Numbered from the stretch's first letter, positions 18,890 through 28,691 are shown. The stretch is 64,000 nt of DNA from Flagellimonas oceani (GCF_011068285.1 NZ_CP049616.1:4546001-4610000); one strand, 5' to 3'. Translations and numbers: made by a program. Notes: generated from the sequence alone by a model not told the origin.

Positions 18890-20713
18890 ATGTCTGAAGT
18901 AGCCCATGTAAGTCACGATGATCACCACGATGATCATGGACATCACCATAAGGAAACCTTCATAACAAAATACATTTTCAGTCAGGACCATAAGATGATA
19001 TCCAAGCAATATCTCATTACAGGTCTAATCATGGGATTCATCGGTATTGCTATGTCGTTGTTGTTTAGGATGCAGCTGGCATGGCCTGGCGAATCTTTTG
19101 GGATATTCGAGGCCGTTTTGGGCAAATGGGCACCAGATGGCGTAATGGATGCCGACATCTATTTGGCATTGGTGACCATCCACGGTACCTTAATGGTATT
19201 CTTTGTGTTGACACAGGGATTAAGTGGTACCTTCAGTAACCTATTGATTCCATTGCAGATTGGTGCCAGGGATATGGCTTCCGGATTTATGAACATGGTT
19301 TCCTACTGGATGTTCTTTGTATCGTCCGTGATCATGATTATTTCATTGTTCGTGGAAGCAGGGCCTGCAGCAGCAGGTTGGACCATTTATCCACCGTTGA
19401 GTGCGCTTCCAATGGCCCAGCCCGGTTCCGGTATGGGTATGACGCTTTGGTTGGTATCCATGGCCATATTTATCGCCTCCTCTTTGTTGGGTTCATTGAA
19501 CTACATTGTAACCGTCATCAACCTTAGAACAAAGGGAATGTCCATGACACGTTTGCCTTTGACCATCTGGGCATTCTTTGTAACGGCCATCATTGGTGTT
19601 ATCTCTTTCCCCGTATTGTTGTCCGCAGCTTTGCTGCTGATCATGGATAGGAGCTTTGGTACATCGTTCTTCCTTTCGGATATTTTTATACAGGGCGAGG
19701 TATTGCACTACCAAGGAGGTTCTCCGGTACTTTATGAGCACTTGTTCTGGTTCTTGGGGCACCCAGAGGTATATATTGTTTTGATACCGGCATTGGGTAT
19801 TACTTCCGAAGTAATGTCCACAAACGCAAGAAAACCGATTTTTGGATACAGAGCGATGGTAGCTTCCATTTTGGCGATAGCATTCCTATCCACCATTGTA
19901 TGGGGTCACCACATGTTCATATCCGGTATGAACCCATTCTTGGGATCTGTATTTACATTTACGACCCTATTGATTGCGATACCCTCTGCGGTCAAGGCAT
20001 TCAACTATATCACCACACTATGGAAAGGTAACCTGCAGCTCAACCCTGCCATGTTGTTTTCCATTGGTCTGGTCTCAACATTCATCACAGGAGGTCTAAC
20101 AGGTATTATTTTGGGTGATAGTACGTTGGATATCAATGTTCACGATACGTACTTCGTGGTAGCTCACTTCCACTTGGTAATGGGTATATCTGCCCTGTAC
20201 GGGATGTTCGCAGGTATCTATCACTGGTTCCCAAAGATGTTCCAGGGCCGTATGATGAACAAAAACTTGGGTTATGTCCACTTTTGGATTACCGCGGTTT
20301 GCGCGTATGGCGTATTTTTCCCGATGCACTTTGTCGGAATGGCAGGGGTGCCACGTCGTTACTACGAGAACACCGCGTTCCCTATGTTCGATGAGTTGAC
20401 CAACGTACAGGTATTGATGACCGTATTTGCGATCATTGCAGGTTTGGCCCAGTTAATATTCGTTTACAACTTTATCTCAAGTATCTTCTACGGTAAAAAA
20501 GGACCTGTTAACCCGTGGGGCTCCAACACTTTGGAGTGGACAACTCCGCAGGAGCATATCCACGGAAACTGGCCAGGGGAAATTCCACACGTTTACCGTT
20601 GGGCATACGATTACAGTAAAACATACGAAAATGGTGAGTACATTATTGCAGGACAGGATTTTGTTCCGCAAAACGTTCCGCTTCAAGAGAACGAAGAAGA
20701 ACTCAACCATTAA
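18890..20713 (+). CDS. coxA: Cytochrome c oxidase subunit I
   Basis: 607 residues with about twelve membrane helices. Catalytic heme-copper subunit: the GHPEVY motif (His291, Glu293) supplies a CuB ligand, the cross-linked Tyr and the proton-channel Glu of A1-type oxidases; WGHHMF gives the other CuB histidines and VAHFHLVM the heme ligands. The N-terminus has a His/Asp-rich stretch (HDDHHDDHGHHH). It closes the act-cox operon at the terminator at 20739-20766. Subunits III and IV are encoded at 41538-43586. Confidence 0.97.
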   Translation: MSEVAHVSHDDHHDDHGHHHKETFITKYIFSQDHKMISKQYLITGLIMGFIGIAMSLLFRMQLAWPGESFGIFEAVLGKWAPDGVMDADIYLALVTIHGTLMVFFVLTQGLSGTFSNLLIPLQIGARDMASGFMNMVSYWMFFVSSVIMIISLFVEAGPAAAGWTIYPPLSALPMAQPGSGMGMTLWLVSMAIFIASSLLGSLNYIVTVINLRTKGMSMTRLPLTIWAFFVTAIIGVISFPVLLSAALLLIMDRSFGTSFFLSDIFIQGEVLHYQGGSPVLYEHLFWFLGHPEVYIVLIPALGITSEVMSTNARKPIFGYRAMVASILAIAFLSTIVWGHHMFISGMNPFLGSVFTFTTLLIAIPSAVKAFNYITTLWKGNLQLNPAMLFSIGLVSTFITGGLTGIILGDSTLDINVHDTYFVVAHFHLVMGISALYGMFAGIYHWFPKMFQGRMMNKNLGYVHFWITAVCAYGVFFPMHFVGMAGVPRRYYENTAFPMFDELTNVQVLMTVFAIIAGLAQLIFVYNFISSIFYGKKGPVNPWGSNTLEWTTPQEHIHGNWPGEIPHVYRWAYDYSKTYENGEYIIAGQDFVPQNVPLQENEEELNH

Positions 20714-20738
20714 AAAATATAGTTATATTAGTGAAAAG

Positions 20739-20766
20739 GCCCGTCCAATTTGGATGGGCTTTTTTT
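20739..20766 (+). terminator. Terminator of the act-cox operon
   Basis: GCCCGTCCA (20739-20747) pairs with TGGATGGGC (20751-20759), including one G-T pair, around an ATT loop, followed by seven T. A strong intrinsic terminator 26 bases after coxA. Confidence 0.88.
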
Positions 20767-20833
20767 GTTGGAATGGATTTTGAAGTGAATTGTATATCTT
20801 TAAAAAGCATTTTCCCCCTATCAAAAAGCAACC

Positions 20834-21661
20834 GTGATGAAAAAGATTGTTATCCTACTTTTAGTGTTAATGCCGATAGTGACCACTGCGCAGCGCAAAC
20901 CCAAAATAAAAGGTAGTCGCATAGTAACACAGGTGAGCGAAGAACTTCCGCCCTTTACCGCAATTATTTTAAATGATGACCTTGAAATCACCCTAAAGGA
21001 ATCCTTGGGGCCGGGCTATCACCTAATTGCCGACGATAATTTGGTGGACATACTTAAATTTGAAGTCAATGATGGCACTTTGGTGATAAGTTCCTACTAC
21101 AACATTACGGCGAAAAAAGAGTTGGAAATCACGGTGAACTATACCCAGCTCAATGCCATTACGGTAAAAAACGGGACCATGGTTTCCAAAGATGTCATCC
21201 AATCCGCGGAACTGTTCGTGGATGGTTTCAACAATACAAAATTGGATATTAAGGCGAATGCGGACGTGATGGATATTAATTTGGAAGATACCAGCAGCGG
21301 TGATTTTCATGTAGAGGTCGACTCGTTGAACGTAAACCTGAACAAAAGAGCACAGGCCTATGTGTACGCGCAGATAAATTCCGGTGTTGTGGATATGGAA
21401 GGCAATTCATCCTTGGCCATGGAAGGCACCTCGGATAGATTTCATGTCAACGTGCTGGACAATGCCAATTATAAGGGAGAGGCCATGCAGATCAATTCGG
21501 CGCAACTTGAAATTACCGGAACCGCCAATGCAAGGATTTATTCATTTGGCGATATATCCATAAAATCATCAGGAAGCGCAGGAACTTATCTGTACGGCAC
21601 GCCAAAAATTACCATTGAAGAATTTTTGGGAACCTCCCAACTCATCAAAAAAGAAGACTGA
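20834..21661 (+). CDS. Exported DUF2807 (head GIN domain) protein
   Basis: 275 residues with a signal peptide (about 1-20, ending in VTTAQ). The body is a repetitive beta-rich fold with short alternating hydrophobic strands (for example LEITVNYTQLNAITVKNG), as in DUF2807, the putative autotransporter adhesin head GIN domain common in Bacteroidota. Its biochemical role is unknown. A second ATG lies one codon in (20837). Its stop is only three bases from the stop of the convergent acyl-CoA oxidase-like gene, with no hairpin between. Confidence 0.82.
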   Translation: MMKKIVILLLVLMPIVTTAQRKPKIKGSRIVTQVSEELPPFTAIILNDDLEITLKESLGPGYHLIADDNLVDILKFEVNDGTLVISSYYNITAKKELEITVNYTQLNAITVKNGTMVSKDVIQSAELFVDGFNNTKLDIKANADVMDINLEDTSSGDFHVEVDSLNVNLNKRAQAYVYAQINSGVVDMEGNSSLAMEGTSDRFHVNVLDNANYKGEAMQINSAQLEITGTANARIYSFGDISIKSSGSAGTYLYGTPKITIEEFLGTSQLIKKED

Positions 21662-21664
21662 TGA

Positions 21665-23917
21665 TTATTGGGTAATCGGAGCGCTCATGCAATGCTCCGG
21701 AATGCCGAAACCATCTACCAATACTTCAATATGCGGCCTGAGCTCTGTGGATAACCGCTCTACCCGTTGACGGATGGCCTTCGATTTGGTGCTCCCAACA
21801 TAACCTTGCTCCAAAAACCATCTGGCATCCGAATTGATTTGGTCCAAAGCGTAAAGGCAACCTACTTTCTCCATCAAGACCCTGTATTTAAGGTCCGATA
21901 TAGTATCGATATGGTCACAGAAAACAGAATACGCCAGTTCCACACTGTACGCTTTTCCCAAAGCCAGTAAGTGGGTCTGGACCTTCAGGAAGGCCTGATA
22001 CGAGGGAATCCCCTTTTTAATATAGTTGCGAATGCGCATGGCGAGGGTATAGGTCAGCCTGCGCGTGCGATAGTCAAAAGCATGCTTATGGAACTTTGGA
22101 TTGTATAGGTGCTCCGCATCGACTTTGTTGGAATACAATGGGTTTATGGCCGTAAGTTTATCCGAAAGCTGCGATTGAAGCAGTTTTAAAACCGAGGCAA
22201 ACCCTGCACTATTGAATTCAGCTTGAAAATCCGATAGGATACCTTTCGCAGCCAGTTGCAACAGCACCGTATTGTCCCCTTCAAAAGTGGTAAAAATGTC
22301 CACATCTCCCTTAAGGTCGGCAATCCTGTTCTCCAATAAATAGCCTTTTCCACCACAGGCTTCGCGACATTCTTGAATGGTTTCGTTGGCAAACCAGGTG
22401 ATTATGGACTTGAGTCCCGCCACTTGGGTCTCGATCTTTCGTTTGTCAGGTTGCGAATCGTCACTGTAGCGCTTTATCATTTCTTCCAGAGTGAAATGAT
22501 ACACGTAGGCTCCTGCAATTTTTGGGGTTAGCCTCAGCTGATGGGTGGGATAATCCATGATCAAGTCTTCCTGTACCTTCACATTATCATTGAACTGCCT
22601 ACGGTTCAGGGCATATTTTACTGCGATGGACAAGGCCATTTTACTTCCCCCGAGAGCGCCACGGGCCACGCAGATTCGTCCACCCACCAAAGTGCCCAAC
22701 ATGGTGAAAAATCGCTTGTTCGGATTTTTGATGGAGGAAAAGTACGAGCCATCATCACGTATCTCCCCGTATTTGTCCAAGAGGTTTTTTCTGGGGACCT
22801 TAACATTGTTGAACCAGATTTTACCATTGTCCACCCCGTTCAGTCCCAACTTGTAACCATTGTCCTCGATGGTGATTCCTTCCAAGGTTTCGTGTGTTTC
22901 ATTCCGGAGCGGAACCAAAATAGCATGTACACCTTCATTTTTGCCATCGACGATCAATTGTGCAAATACCGAAGCCATTTTGGAATGCAGGGCGTTCCCG
23001 ATGTATTCCTTGTTATCATTTTTGCCTGGGGTATGTATAATGATGGAATCTGATTCCTTTTCATAGGTAGCCGTGGTCTTGATGCCACGGACATTGGAAC
23101 CGTGCCCAGTTTCTGTCATGGCAAAACAACCCAATAATTTGGTTTCGCCGGCGTCTTTCAAATACACATCATGATGCTTTTTGGTGCCCAACTTCTGGAT
23201 GCTTCCGCCAAAAAGCCCAAACTGAACCCCGAACTTTACCGCCAAACTGCCATCCACGAACATCAGATGTTCAAAAATTGCGGCATAAGCGGGCATGTTG
23301 TCTGTTCCGCCATAGGCATTGGGGTAGGCCATGGCGCCGTATCCCGCTTTTCCCAAAAGTTGGACCTGTTTCAATACCCTGTTCCGGAATTCATCTTTAT
23401 CCCTTAATATTTCCCAAGCAAAATCAGGTTTGTCCAAAAACTTCCGGAACTCATCAACCACTTCGGTGTGCTCACCCTTAAGCATATAATCCAGCATTTT
23501 GGGATCGTATTCGTCCGAAGTTTTTTCATGAACCACCTCTACATCGAAGAGATGGTTGTAGTGGTTGGGCTGTATGCCAAGATGGACTTCGATATGCTTT
23601 AGCGCTTCGTTGACATTATCACCTTTAACCAATCGCTGACTAAGTGAAGTAAGCGGATAGGTGTCGCTCTCGATCAATTTAACCTTGGAATTGGCAATGG
23701 TCAGTTTCCAGTTCTTAAGTTCCTCATCATGGGGCGGATGGTCTTTGTGCAACCAATCGCCCAATTGTTTTTTTTCTTCAAAGCTCAATGTTTCATCTTG
23801 CGCTATTACTTTTTGTACAATGGATATTTCTGAAGCGGAGAGCAGGTCATCGGACCAAATCACGTAGAAAAATGGTATGTATTGTAGAATTCCAGTGGAA
23901 TAATCAGTGGTAATCAT
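21665..23917 (-). CDS. Acyl-CoA oxidase/dehydrogenase family protein
   Basis: 750 residues. Acyl-CoA dehydrogenase fold with features of the acyl-CoA oxidase (ACOX) branch: MTETGHGSNVRGI (about 265-280), a flavin-binding core, the segment ECREACGGKGYLLENRI and FTTFEGDNTVLLQLAAKG (about 545), plus a C-terminal ACOX-like domain. It should catalyse the first alpha,beta-oxidation step of fatty acyl-CoA using FAD. Whether electrons go to oxygen or to electron-transfer flavoprotein cannot be told. The N-terminal 100 residues are an extension relative to short-chain dehydrogenases. It is divergent from ruvB. Confidence 0.85.
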   Translation of the reverse strand: MITTDYSTGILQYIPFFYVIWSDDLLSASEISIVQKVIAQDETLSFEEKKQLGDWLHKDHPPHDEELKNWKLTIANSKVKLIESDTYPLTSLSQRLVKGDNVNEALKHIEVHLGIQPNHYNHLFDVEVVHEKTSDEYDPKMLDYMLKGEHTEVVDEFRKFLDKPDFAWEILRDKDEFRNRVLKQVQLLGKAGYGAMAYPNAYGGTDNMPAYAAIFEHLMFVDGSLAVKFGVQFGLFGGSIQKLGTKKHHDVYLKDAGETKLLGCFAMTETGHGSNVRGIKTTATYEKESDSIIIHTPGKNDNKEYIGNALHSKMASVFAQLIVDGKNEGVHAILVPLRNETHETLEGITIEDNGYKLGLNGVDNGKIWFNNVKVPRKNLLDKYGEIRDDGSYFSSIKNPNKRFFTMLGTLVGGRICVARGALGGSKMALSIAVKYALNRRQFNDNVKVQEDLIMDYPTHQLRLTPKIAGAYVYHFTLEEMIKRYSDDSQPDKRKIETQVAGLKSIITWFANETIQECREACGGKGYLLENRIADLKGDVDIFTTFEGDNTVLLQLAAKGILSDFQAEFNSAGFASVLKLLQSQLSDKLTAINPLYSNKVDAEHLYNPKFHKHAFDYRTRRLTYTLAMRIRNYIKKGIPSYQAFLKVQTHLLALGKAYSVELAYSVFCDHIDTISDLKYRVLMEKVGCLYALDQINSDARWFLEQGYVGSTKSKAIRQRVERLSTELRPHIEVLVDGFGIPEHCMSAPITQ

Positions 23918-24007
23918 AAAGGAATAAATTGATGTATTTAAACTTATCTAAGGTAAGGTTTAGATTTTTAAGAAGTGGACTCCAAAAGGTATTTTAGTGC
24001 CTTTGAC

Positions 24008-24038
24008 TTTAGGCGGATTCCGTTTTCAACTATATTTG
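24008..24038 (+). promoter_or_regulatory. Putative ruvB promoter, implying a leaderless mRNA
   Basis: TTTA (24008-24011), 19 bases, TATATTTG (24031-24038). The ruvB ATG starts at 24046, seven bases after the box, so transcription should begin at or within a base or two of the start codon. Confidence 0.5.
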
Positions 24039-24045
24039 TTGAACC

Positions 24046-25068
24046 ATGAATGAAAATTTAGATCCAACAGGCGAAAATCTTTCTCCGGAAGAATTTGATA
24101 TAGAAAGAGCGTTACGGCCCATTAGTTTTGACGACTTTACCGGCCAGGCCCAAGTACTCGAAAACCTAAAGGTTTTTGTGCAGGCCGCCAATCTTAGGGG
24201 AGAAGCGTTGGACCATACCCTTTTTCATGGCCCTCCGGGTTTGGGGAAGACCACCTTGGCGCATATTCTTGCCAACGAACTCGGGGTGGGAATCAAGGTC
24301 ACCTCCGGACCCGTGTTGGACAAACCGGGGGATTTGGCCGGGTTGTTGACCAATTTGGATGAACGGGATGTTCTCTTTATCGATGAAATCCACAGATTGA
24401 GTCCCATTGTGGAAGAATATCTGTATTCCGCTATGGAGGATTATAAAATTGATATCATGATCGAAACGGGCCCGAATGCCCGTACCGTGCAGATCAACCT
24501 AAGTCCGTTCACATTGATTGGCGCCACCACGCGATCTGGCCTGCTGACAGCTCCCATGCGCGCAAGGTTCGGAATCCAGAGCCGTTTGGAATATTACAAT
24601 ACAGAACTGTTGTCCACCATAGTTGAAAGAAGCGCCGAAATTTTAAACGTTCCCATCACCAACGATGCCGCAATTGAGATAGCAGGTCGGAGCAGGGGAA
24701 CGCCCAGAATTTGTAATGCACTATTGCGCAGGGTTCGAGACTTCGCACAGATAAAGGGAAATGGTAACATTGACCTTGAGATTTCGCAGTTTGGACTAAA
24801 GGCTTTGAACGTAGATGCCCATGGATTGGACGAAATGGACAATAAAATTTTGACCACCATCATAGATAAATTCAAAGGTGGACCTGTTGGGATTACCACT
24901 TTGGCAACGGCAGTGTCCGAAAGCGCCGAAACTTTGGAAGAAGTGTACGAACCTTTCTTGATTCAGCAGGGCTTTATCATGCGAACCCCTCGAGGACGTG
25001 AAGTCACGGAACTTGCCTACAAACATTTGGGCAAGGTAAAGGGCGGTACACAAGGCGGATTGTTCTGA
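24046..25068 (+). CDS. ruvB: Holliday junction branch migration ATPase RuvB
   Basis: 340 residues, normal length. AAA+ motor that drives branch migration with RuvA. Walker A GPPGLGKT (62-69), Walker B LFIDEIH (Asp113, Glu114), sensor region GATTRSG, arginine-finger region and a C-terminal winged helix ending near the conserved TPRGRE segment. It is not beside ruvA, which lies 6 kb downstream at 31134. Confidence 0.97.
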   Translation: MNENLDPTGENLSPEEFDIERALRPISFDDFTGQAQVLENLKVFVQAANLRGEALDHTLFHGPPGLGKTTLAHILANELGVGIKVTSGPVLDKPGDLAGLLTNLDERDVLFIDEIHRLSPIVEEYLYSAMEDYKIDIMIETGPNARTVQINLSPFTLIGATTRSGLLTAPMRARFGIQSRLEYYNTELLSTIVERSAEILNVPITNDAAIEIAGRSRGTPRICNALLRRVRDFAQIKGNGNIDLEISQFGLKALNVDAHGLDEMDNKILTTIIDKFKGGPVGITTLATAVSESAETLEEVYEPFLIQQGFIMRTPRGREVTELAYKHLGKVKGGTQGGLF

Positions 25069-25199
25069 TATAATTGCTCTCTCCGTATTATGTCAAAGAG
25101 CTTGTTTCTAATCGTCATGGCCCATTTGAATCTATAATGAAATGTTATAAAGATGAGTTTGATACGCTAAAGGTAAAGTGTAAAGACCCTTAGGCAATC

Positions 25200-25796
25200 T
25201 TACTTATCTAGTCCGCACCCTTTCAAAATCATTTGTAGTCCCCAAGATAAGGTTTCAAAGGTTGTTTCATTGTCCAATTCGCAGACATCCTTTGCTGTAA
25301 TGATGGATTCTATTCCCATTAAAAGTACGGACAGATGAATCAATTTTTCTTTCTCCTCTTCGCTCAGATCGGCCTTAGTAGATTTAAAGTACTCTCGGAG
25401 CGTGTTGATTCGGTTTTTTCCCCTACGCATTTGTGGGTTGGATGATGCCAGTACAGCTGCCAAAAACTTTCTTGAAGTTTGTTCGTTTCGAAGGCTGAAA
25501 TCCAAGTAGGCCTTTTGGATGTTTAAAAGGGTATCATTTTCTGATGTTTCCTTGTCATTGCCAAAAAAGCTATCAGGTTTGGGAACGTCAAGTTGAAGAA
25601 TCAAATCCATGGAGATGGAATCAATATTGGTGTAGTACCGATAAATCGTTGCTCTGGAAACCCCAGCTTTCTCTGCTACATTTTCCATGGTCAAGGTTTC
25701 TTTCTTCTCCAATAATTCACGCGATGCCTCTAGAATTTTATCTCTGGTATTCTGCTTTTGTTTTTTACGTCCAGATGCAATGTGCCTATCTTTCAT
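25200..25796 (-). CDS. TetR/AcrR family transcriptional regulator
   Basis: 198 residues. N-terminal helix-turn-helix (about 18-65) with the family pattern TMENVAEKAGVSRATIYRYY; the C-terminal helices form the ligand-binding and dimer part and match no effector class I recognise. It is divergent from the cupin gene. A 16-bp palindrome overlaps its own start codon and a near-identical one sits before the cupin gene, so it most likely represses both itself and its neighbour. Confidence 0.92.
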   Translation of the reverse strand: MKDRHIASGRKKQKQNTRDKILEASRELLEKKETLTMENVAEKAGVSRATIYRYYTNIDSISMDLILQLDVPKPDSFFGNDKETSENDTLLNIQKAYLDFSLRNEQTSRKFLAAVLASSNPQMRRGKNRINTLREYFKSTKADLSEEEKEKLIHLSVLLMGIESIITAKDVCELDNETTFETLSWGLQMILKGCGLDK

Positions 25797-25811
25797 GAGA
25801 CAAATATCTCA
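25796..25811. promoter_or_regulatory. Putative TetR operator 1
   Basis: TGAGACAAATATCTCA: arms TGAGA/TCTCA around six bases. It overlaps the start codon of the tetR gene and a minus-strand GATATTTG that resembles a -7 box. It matches operator 2 in 15 of 16 bases. Confidence 0.7.
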
Positions 25812-25831
25812 TAAAATTTTGAGCTATGAAA
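25801..25831 (-). promoter_or_regulatory. Putative promoter of the TetR gene
   Basis: Minus strand TTTC (25831-25828), 19 bases, GATATTTG (25808-25801); both boxes differ from consensus by one base. The -7 box lies inside operator 1 and the ATG follows five bases later, so the transcript would be leaderless. Confidence 0.35.
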
Positions 25832-25848
25832 ATTAATCTATATGTTTG
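25818..25848 (+). promoter_or_regulatory. Promoter of the cupin gene
   Basis: TTTG (25818-25821), exactly 19 bases, TATGTTTG (25841-25848): a full match to the Bacteroidota consensus. Operator 2 begins on the next base and would cover the transcription start. Confidence 0.65.
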
Positions 25849-25864
25849 TGAGACAAAAATCTCA
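25849..25864. promoter_or_regulatory. Putative TetR operator 2
   Basis: TGAGACAAAAATCTCA, arms TGAGA/TCTCA, followed by TAAAAT as is operator 1. It is centred 53 bp from operator 1 (about five helical turns), abuts the cupin -7 box and ends four bases before the cupin ATG. Confidence 0.7.
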
Positions 25865-25868
25865 TAAA

Positions 25869-26315
25869 ATGAAAAACAATGCTTCAAAATGGGTCTTGGG
25901 CCAAAAAGTGACTTTGCACCCCACCACGGGTGATTATGATTTGGTTGTTTGTGAAACTCCAGCTGGTGCACAAGGTCCACCACCTCATGTGCATAGCGAA
26001 TACAAAGAGGCTTTTATGGTCGTCCAGGGCGAACTTGAGTTTTTTGTGAACGGGAAGACTTTTGTATGTAAACAAGGCGAGTCGGTTGATATCCCGCCTG
26101 GGACCTTGCATACATTCAGCAACAAAACGGATGCAGCCTGCACTTGGGTAAATATTCACAGTCCCAAGGGATTTTATAAATTTTTTGAGACTTTTGGTGT
26201 TCCGGAAACTGAAGATAATGCAATCATGAAATCCGTGGAACCTGAAATTATTCAAAAAGTTTTGGCCACGGCATCACAATATGATATGGCCATTCCGCCT
26301 CCACCACAGCAATAA
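25869..26315 (+). CDS. Small cupin-domain protein under TetR control
   Basis: 148 residues from the ATG at 25869. An in-frame ATG at 25842 lies inside the -7 box and its first codons would be the operator, so it is rejected. Single-domain cupin: PPPHVHSEYKEAFMVVQGELEF gives the first metal motif (H-x-H and Glu) and PPGTLHTF the second-motif His. Such proteins bind a metal and act as dioxygenases, isomerases or sensors; the substrate cannot be told. The C-terminus is a proline-rich tail. No signal peptide, so it should be cytoplasmic. Confidence 0.88.
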   Translation: MKNNASKWVLGQKVTLHPTTGDYDLVVCETPAGAQGPPPHVHSEYKEAFMVVQGELEFFVNGKTFVCKQGESVDIPPGTLHTFSNKTDAACTWVNIHSPKGFYKFFETFGVPETEDNAIMKSVEPEIIQKVLATASQYDMAIPPPPQQ

Positions 26316-26366
26316 TGATTTACTGTTTTGTATCTTGGCATTTCAATACTTTATTGAACATCTATA

Positions 26367-27290
26367 TTGAATGCTCTTCAGAAAAATACAGAACTAATAA
26401 AAACCGAAGCCAAACGCCTCGGTTTTTTGTCATGTGGTGTTTCCAAGGCTGAATTTTTGGAGGAAGAAGCCCCTCGTTTGGAGAAGTGGCTCAACCAGAA
26501 CATGCATGGCGAGATGCAGTACATGGAAAACCATTTCGACAAACGTTTGGACCCTACAAAATTGGTCGAAGGTTCCAAGTCGGTCATATCACTTTTATTG
26601 AATTACTTTCCTTCCAAAGAGCAGAATCCAGATTCCTATAAAATTTCCAAATATGCTTATGGGATGGACTATCACTTTGTGATTAAGGACAAGCTCAAGA
26701 GTTTGCTTCATTTTATCCAAGAAGAAATCGGGGATGTCCACGGACGCGCATTCGTGGATTCTGCCCCCGTCCTGGACAAGGCGTGGGCAGCGAAAAGTGG
26801 GCTTGGCTGGATAGGCAAAAACAGCAATTTGCTCACCCAGCAAGTGGGCTCCTTTTATTTTATTGCCGAACTGATCGTGGATTTGGAACTGGAATACGAT
26901 ACGCCTGTGACCGACCATTGCGGTACCTGCACTGCTTGTATCGATGCTTGTCCTACGGAAGCCATTGTACAGCCCTACGTGGTCGATGGCAGTAAATGTA
27001 TTTCGTACCTCACTATTGAGTTGAAGAACGAAATCCCTTCTGAATTTGATGGTAAATTGGACGAATGGATGTTCGGTTGCGATGTGTGCCAAGATGTTTG
27101 CCCATGGAACCGTTTTTCAAAATCGCATAGCGAACCGCTTTTTAACCCCCATCCGGACTTATTGTCCTTCACTAAAAAAGATTGGGAAGAGATAACGGAG
27201 GATGTCTTTAAAAAAATCTTTAAAAAATCAGCGGTAAAAAGAACAAAACTATCAGGTCTTGAACGGAACATCAATTTTTTGAAGAAATAG
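26367..27290 (+). CDS. queG: Epoxyqueuosine reductase QueG
   Basis: 307 residues from a TTG start at 26367; the frame is closed nine bases further up and the ATG at 26371 is in another frame. QueG reduces epoxyqueuosine to queuosine in tRNA anticodons using cobalamin and two 4Fe-4S clusters. Cysteines are at 185, 188, 191 and 195 ([12 protein letters not shown]) and at 238, 241 and 245 ([11 protein letters not shown]). The conserved active-site Asp region is seen at [13 protein letters not shown]. Confidence 0.95.
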   Translation: MNALQKNTELIKTEAKRLGFLSCGVSKAEFLEEEAPRLEKWLNQNMHGEMQYMENHFDKRLDPTKLVEGSKSVISLLLNYFPSKEQNPDSYKISKYAYGMDYHFVIKDKLKSLLHFIQEEIGDVHGRAFVDSAPVLDKAWAAKSGLGWIGKNSNLLTQQVGSFYFIAELIVDLELEYDTPVTDHCGTCTACIDACPTEAIVQPYVVDGSKCISYLTIELKNEIPSEFDGKLDEWMFGCDVCQDVCPWNRFSKSHSEPLFNPHPDLLSFTKKDWEEITEDVFKKIFKKSAVKRTKLSGLERNINFLKK

Positions 27291-27365
27291 CATTATATTG
27301 AGCCATATTCTTGAAGTATTCTTGTCTTTTTTGTTGGAATGTTAAAGAGTGGCTAAACAAACTAC

Positions 27366-28691
27366 ATGATTAAGATTAAAAAGCCCAAATTAAGTTTTTG
27401 GCAAATTTTCAACATGAATGTTGGATTCTTGGGAATCCAATATAGTTTTGGGTTGCAACAGAGTGCCATCAACCCCATATTTCTTTTTTTGGGCGCCACA
27501 GAGGAAATGTTGCCCATTTTAAATATTGCAGGTCCCGTAACGGGCTTGATCGTTCAACCCATTATTGGTGCCATATCTGATAAAACATGGTCGCCGCGTT
27601 GGGGAAGGCGAAAACCCTTCTTTTTGATTGGGGCCATCATGGGGAGTATCTGTTTGTTTGCTTTTCCTTTAAGTCCCGCCTTGTGGTTTGCAGTAGGTTT
27701 ACTTTGGATTTTGGACGTGGGGAACAATATGGCCATGGAGCCCTACCGGGCATTTGTGGGTGATAAATTACCGGAGTCACAATTCAGTATCGGCTATCAG
27801 ATGCAGAGCCTTTTTGTGGGTGCGGGCATTCTTTTGGCCAATGCCTCTATCTTTATATTTCAAGATTGGTTCGGAGGGGGGCAAGAAGTGGAAGGTACTG
27901 TGCCCAAGTGGTTGTACTATTCTTTTTTTATCGGTTCATTCTTGTCGATAGCCACCATTTTATGGTCTGTCTTAAAAACGCCGGAAATTCCACCTACGGA
28001 CGATGAACTGACCGAAATCAATAAACATAAAGCACTTCCCTTTGCCGAGCGGTTCAAGGTTCCTTTTGTGGAAATTGCACATGCGGTAAAGCAAATGCCC
28101 AGATTTATGTGGAAGCTGTCCGCGGTCTACCTCTTTCAATGGTATGCACTTTTTGTGTATTGGCAATTTATCACGCCTTTGTTCAGGGTTTCTTTAGGGT
28201 ATGATACTTCCGAGGCGGCAGCACAAGCAGCAAAAATGAGCACCACCTATAATATTGTTACTGCTGTAGTGGCATTGGTTCTAGTGCCATTGACCATGCG
28301 ATTTGGGGGCAAAAAAGTATATGCTTTGAGTTTATTAGGAACGGCAATCGCGTTGTTTGCCATACCTTATATTCAGGACCCGGTTTACGTGCTGTTCCCC
28401 ATGGTGCTGTTCGGAATCGGTTGGGCGGCAATGATGGGAATCCCTTACAGTATGGTGTCCAAAGTGGTCCCACAAGAACGAAGAGGGGTTTATATGGGCA
28501 TATTGAATATGATGATCGTAATCCCGATGGGGATAGAGACACTTACTTTTGGACCTATTTTTAAAAATCTTTTAGGAGGCAATTCGGTCAATGCGATGCT
28601 TTTTGCAGGCGCGTTTTTTGTCATAGCAAGTATTTTGGCCATGCGGCTCAATGTAAAAAAGGCCAAAAAAGAATATCCCTTGGATTCATAA
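27366..28691 (+). CDS. MFS transporter of the SLC45/sucrose-maltose type
   Basis: 441 residues with about twelve membrane helices. Features of the glycoside branch of the major facilitator superfamily: SPRWGRRKPF between helices 2 and 3, EPYRAFVGD in helix 4 and a long central loop (about 205-245). Relatives carry sucrose, maltose or other alpha-glucosides with protons; the substrate here is not known. There is no glycosidase or sugar regulator beside it to fix the substrate. About 75 bases separate it from queG. Confidence 0.82.
   Translation: MIKIKKPKLSFWQIFNMNVGFLGIQYSFGLQQSAINPIFLFLGATEEMLPILNIAGPVTGLIVQPIIGAISDKTWSPRWGRRKPFFLIGAIMGSICLFAFPLSPALWFAVGLLWILDVGNNMAMEPYRAFVGDKLPESQFSIGYQMQSLFVGAGILLANASIFIFQDWFGGGQEVEGTVPKWLYYSFFIGSFLSIATILWSVLKTPEIPPTDDELTEINKHKALPFAERFKVPFVEIAHAVKQMPRFMWKLSAVYLFQWYALFVYWQFITPLFRVSLGYDTSEAAAQAAKMSTTYNIVTAVVALVLVPLTMRFGGKKVYALSLLGTAIALFAIPYIQDPVYVLFPMVLFGIGWAAMMGIPYSMVSKVVPQERRGVYMGILNMMIVIPMGIETLTFGPIFKNLLGGNSVNAMLFAGAFFVIASILAMRLNVKKAKKEYPLDS

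Noticed and set aside
25842..25868. In-frame ATG upstream of the cupin start
   Set aside because: Its first codons are the -7 box and the operator palindrome, so it cannot lie in the transcript's coding part; the ATG at 25869 is preferred.
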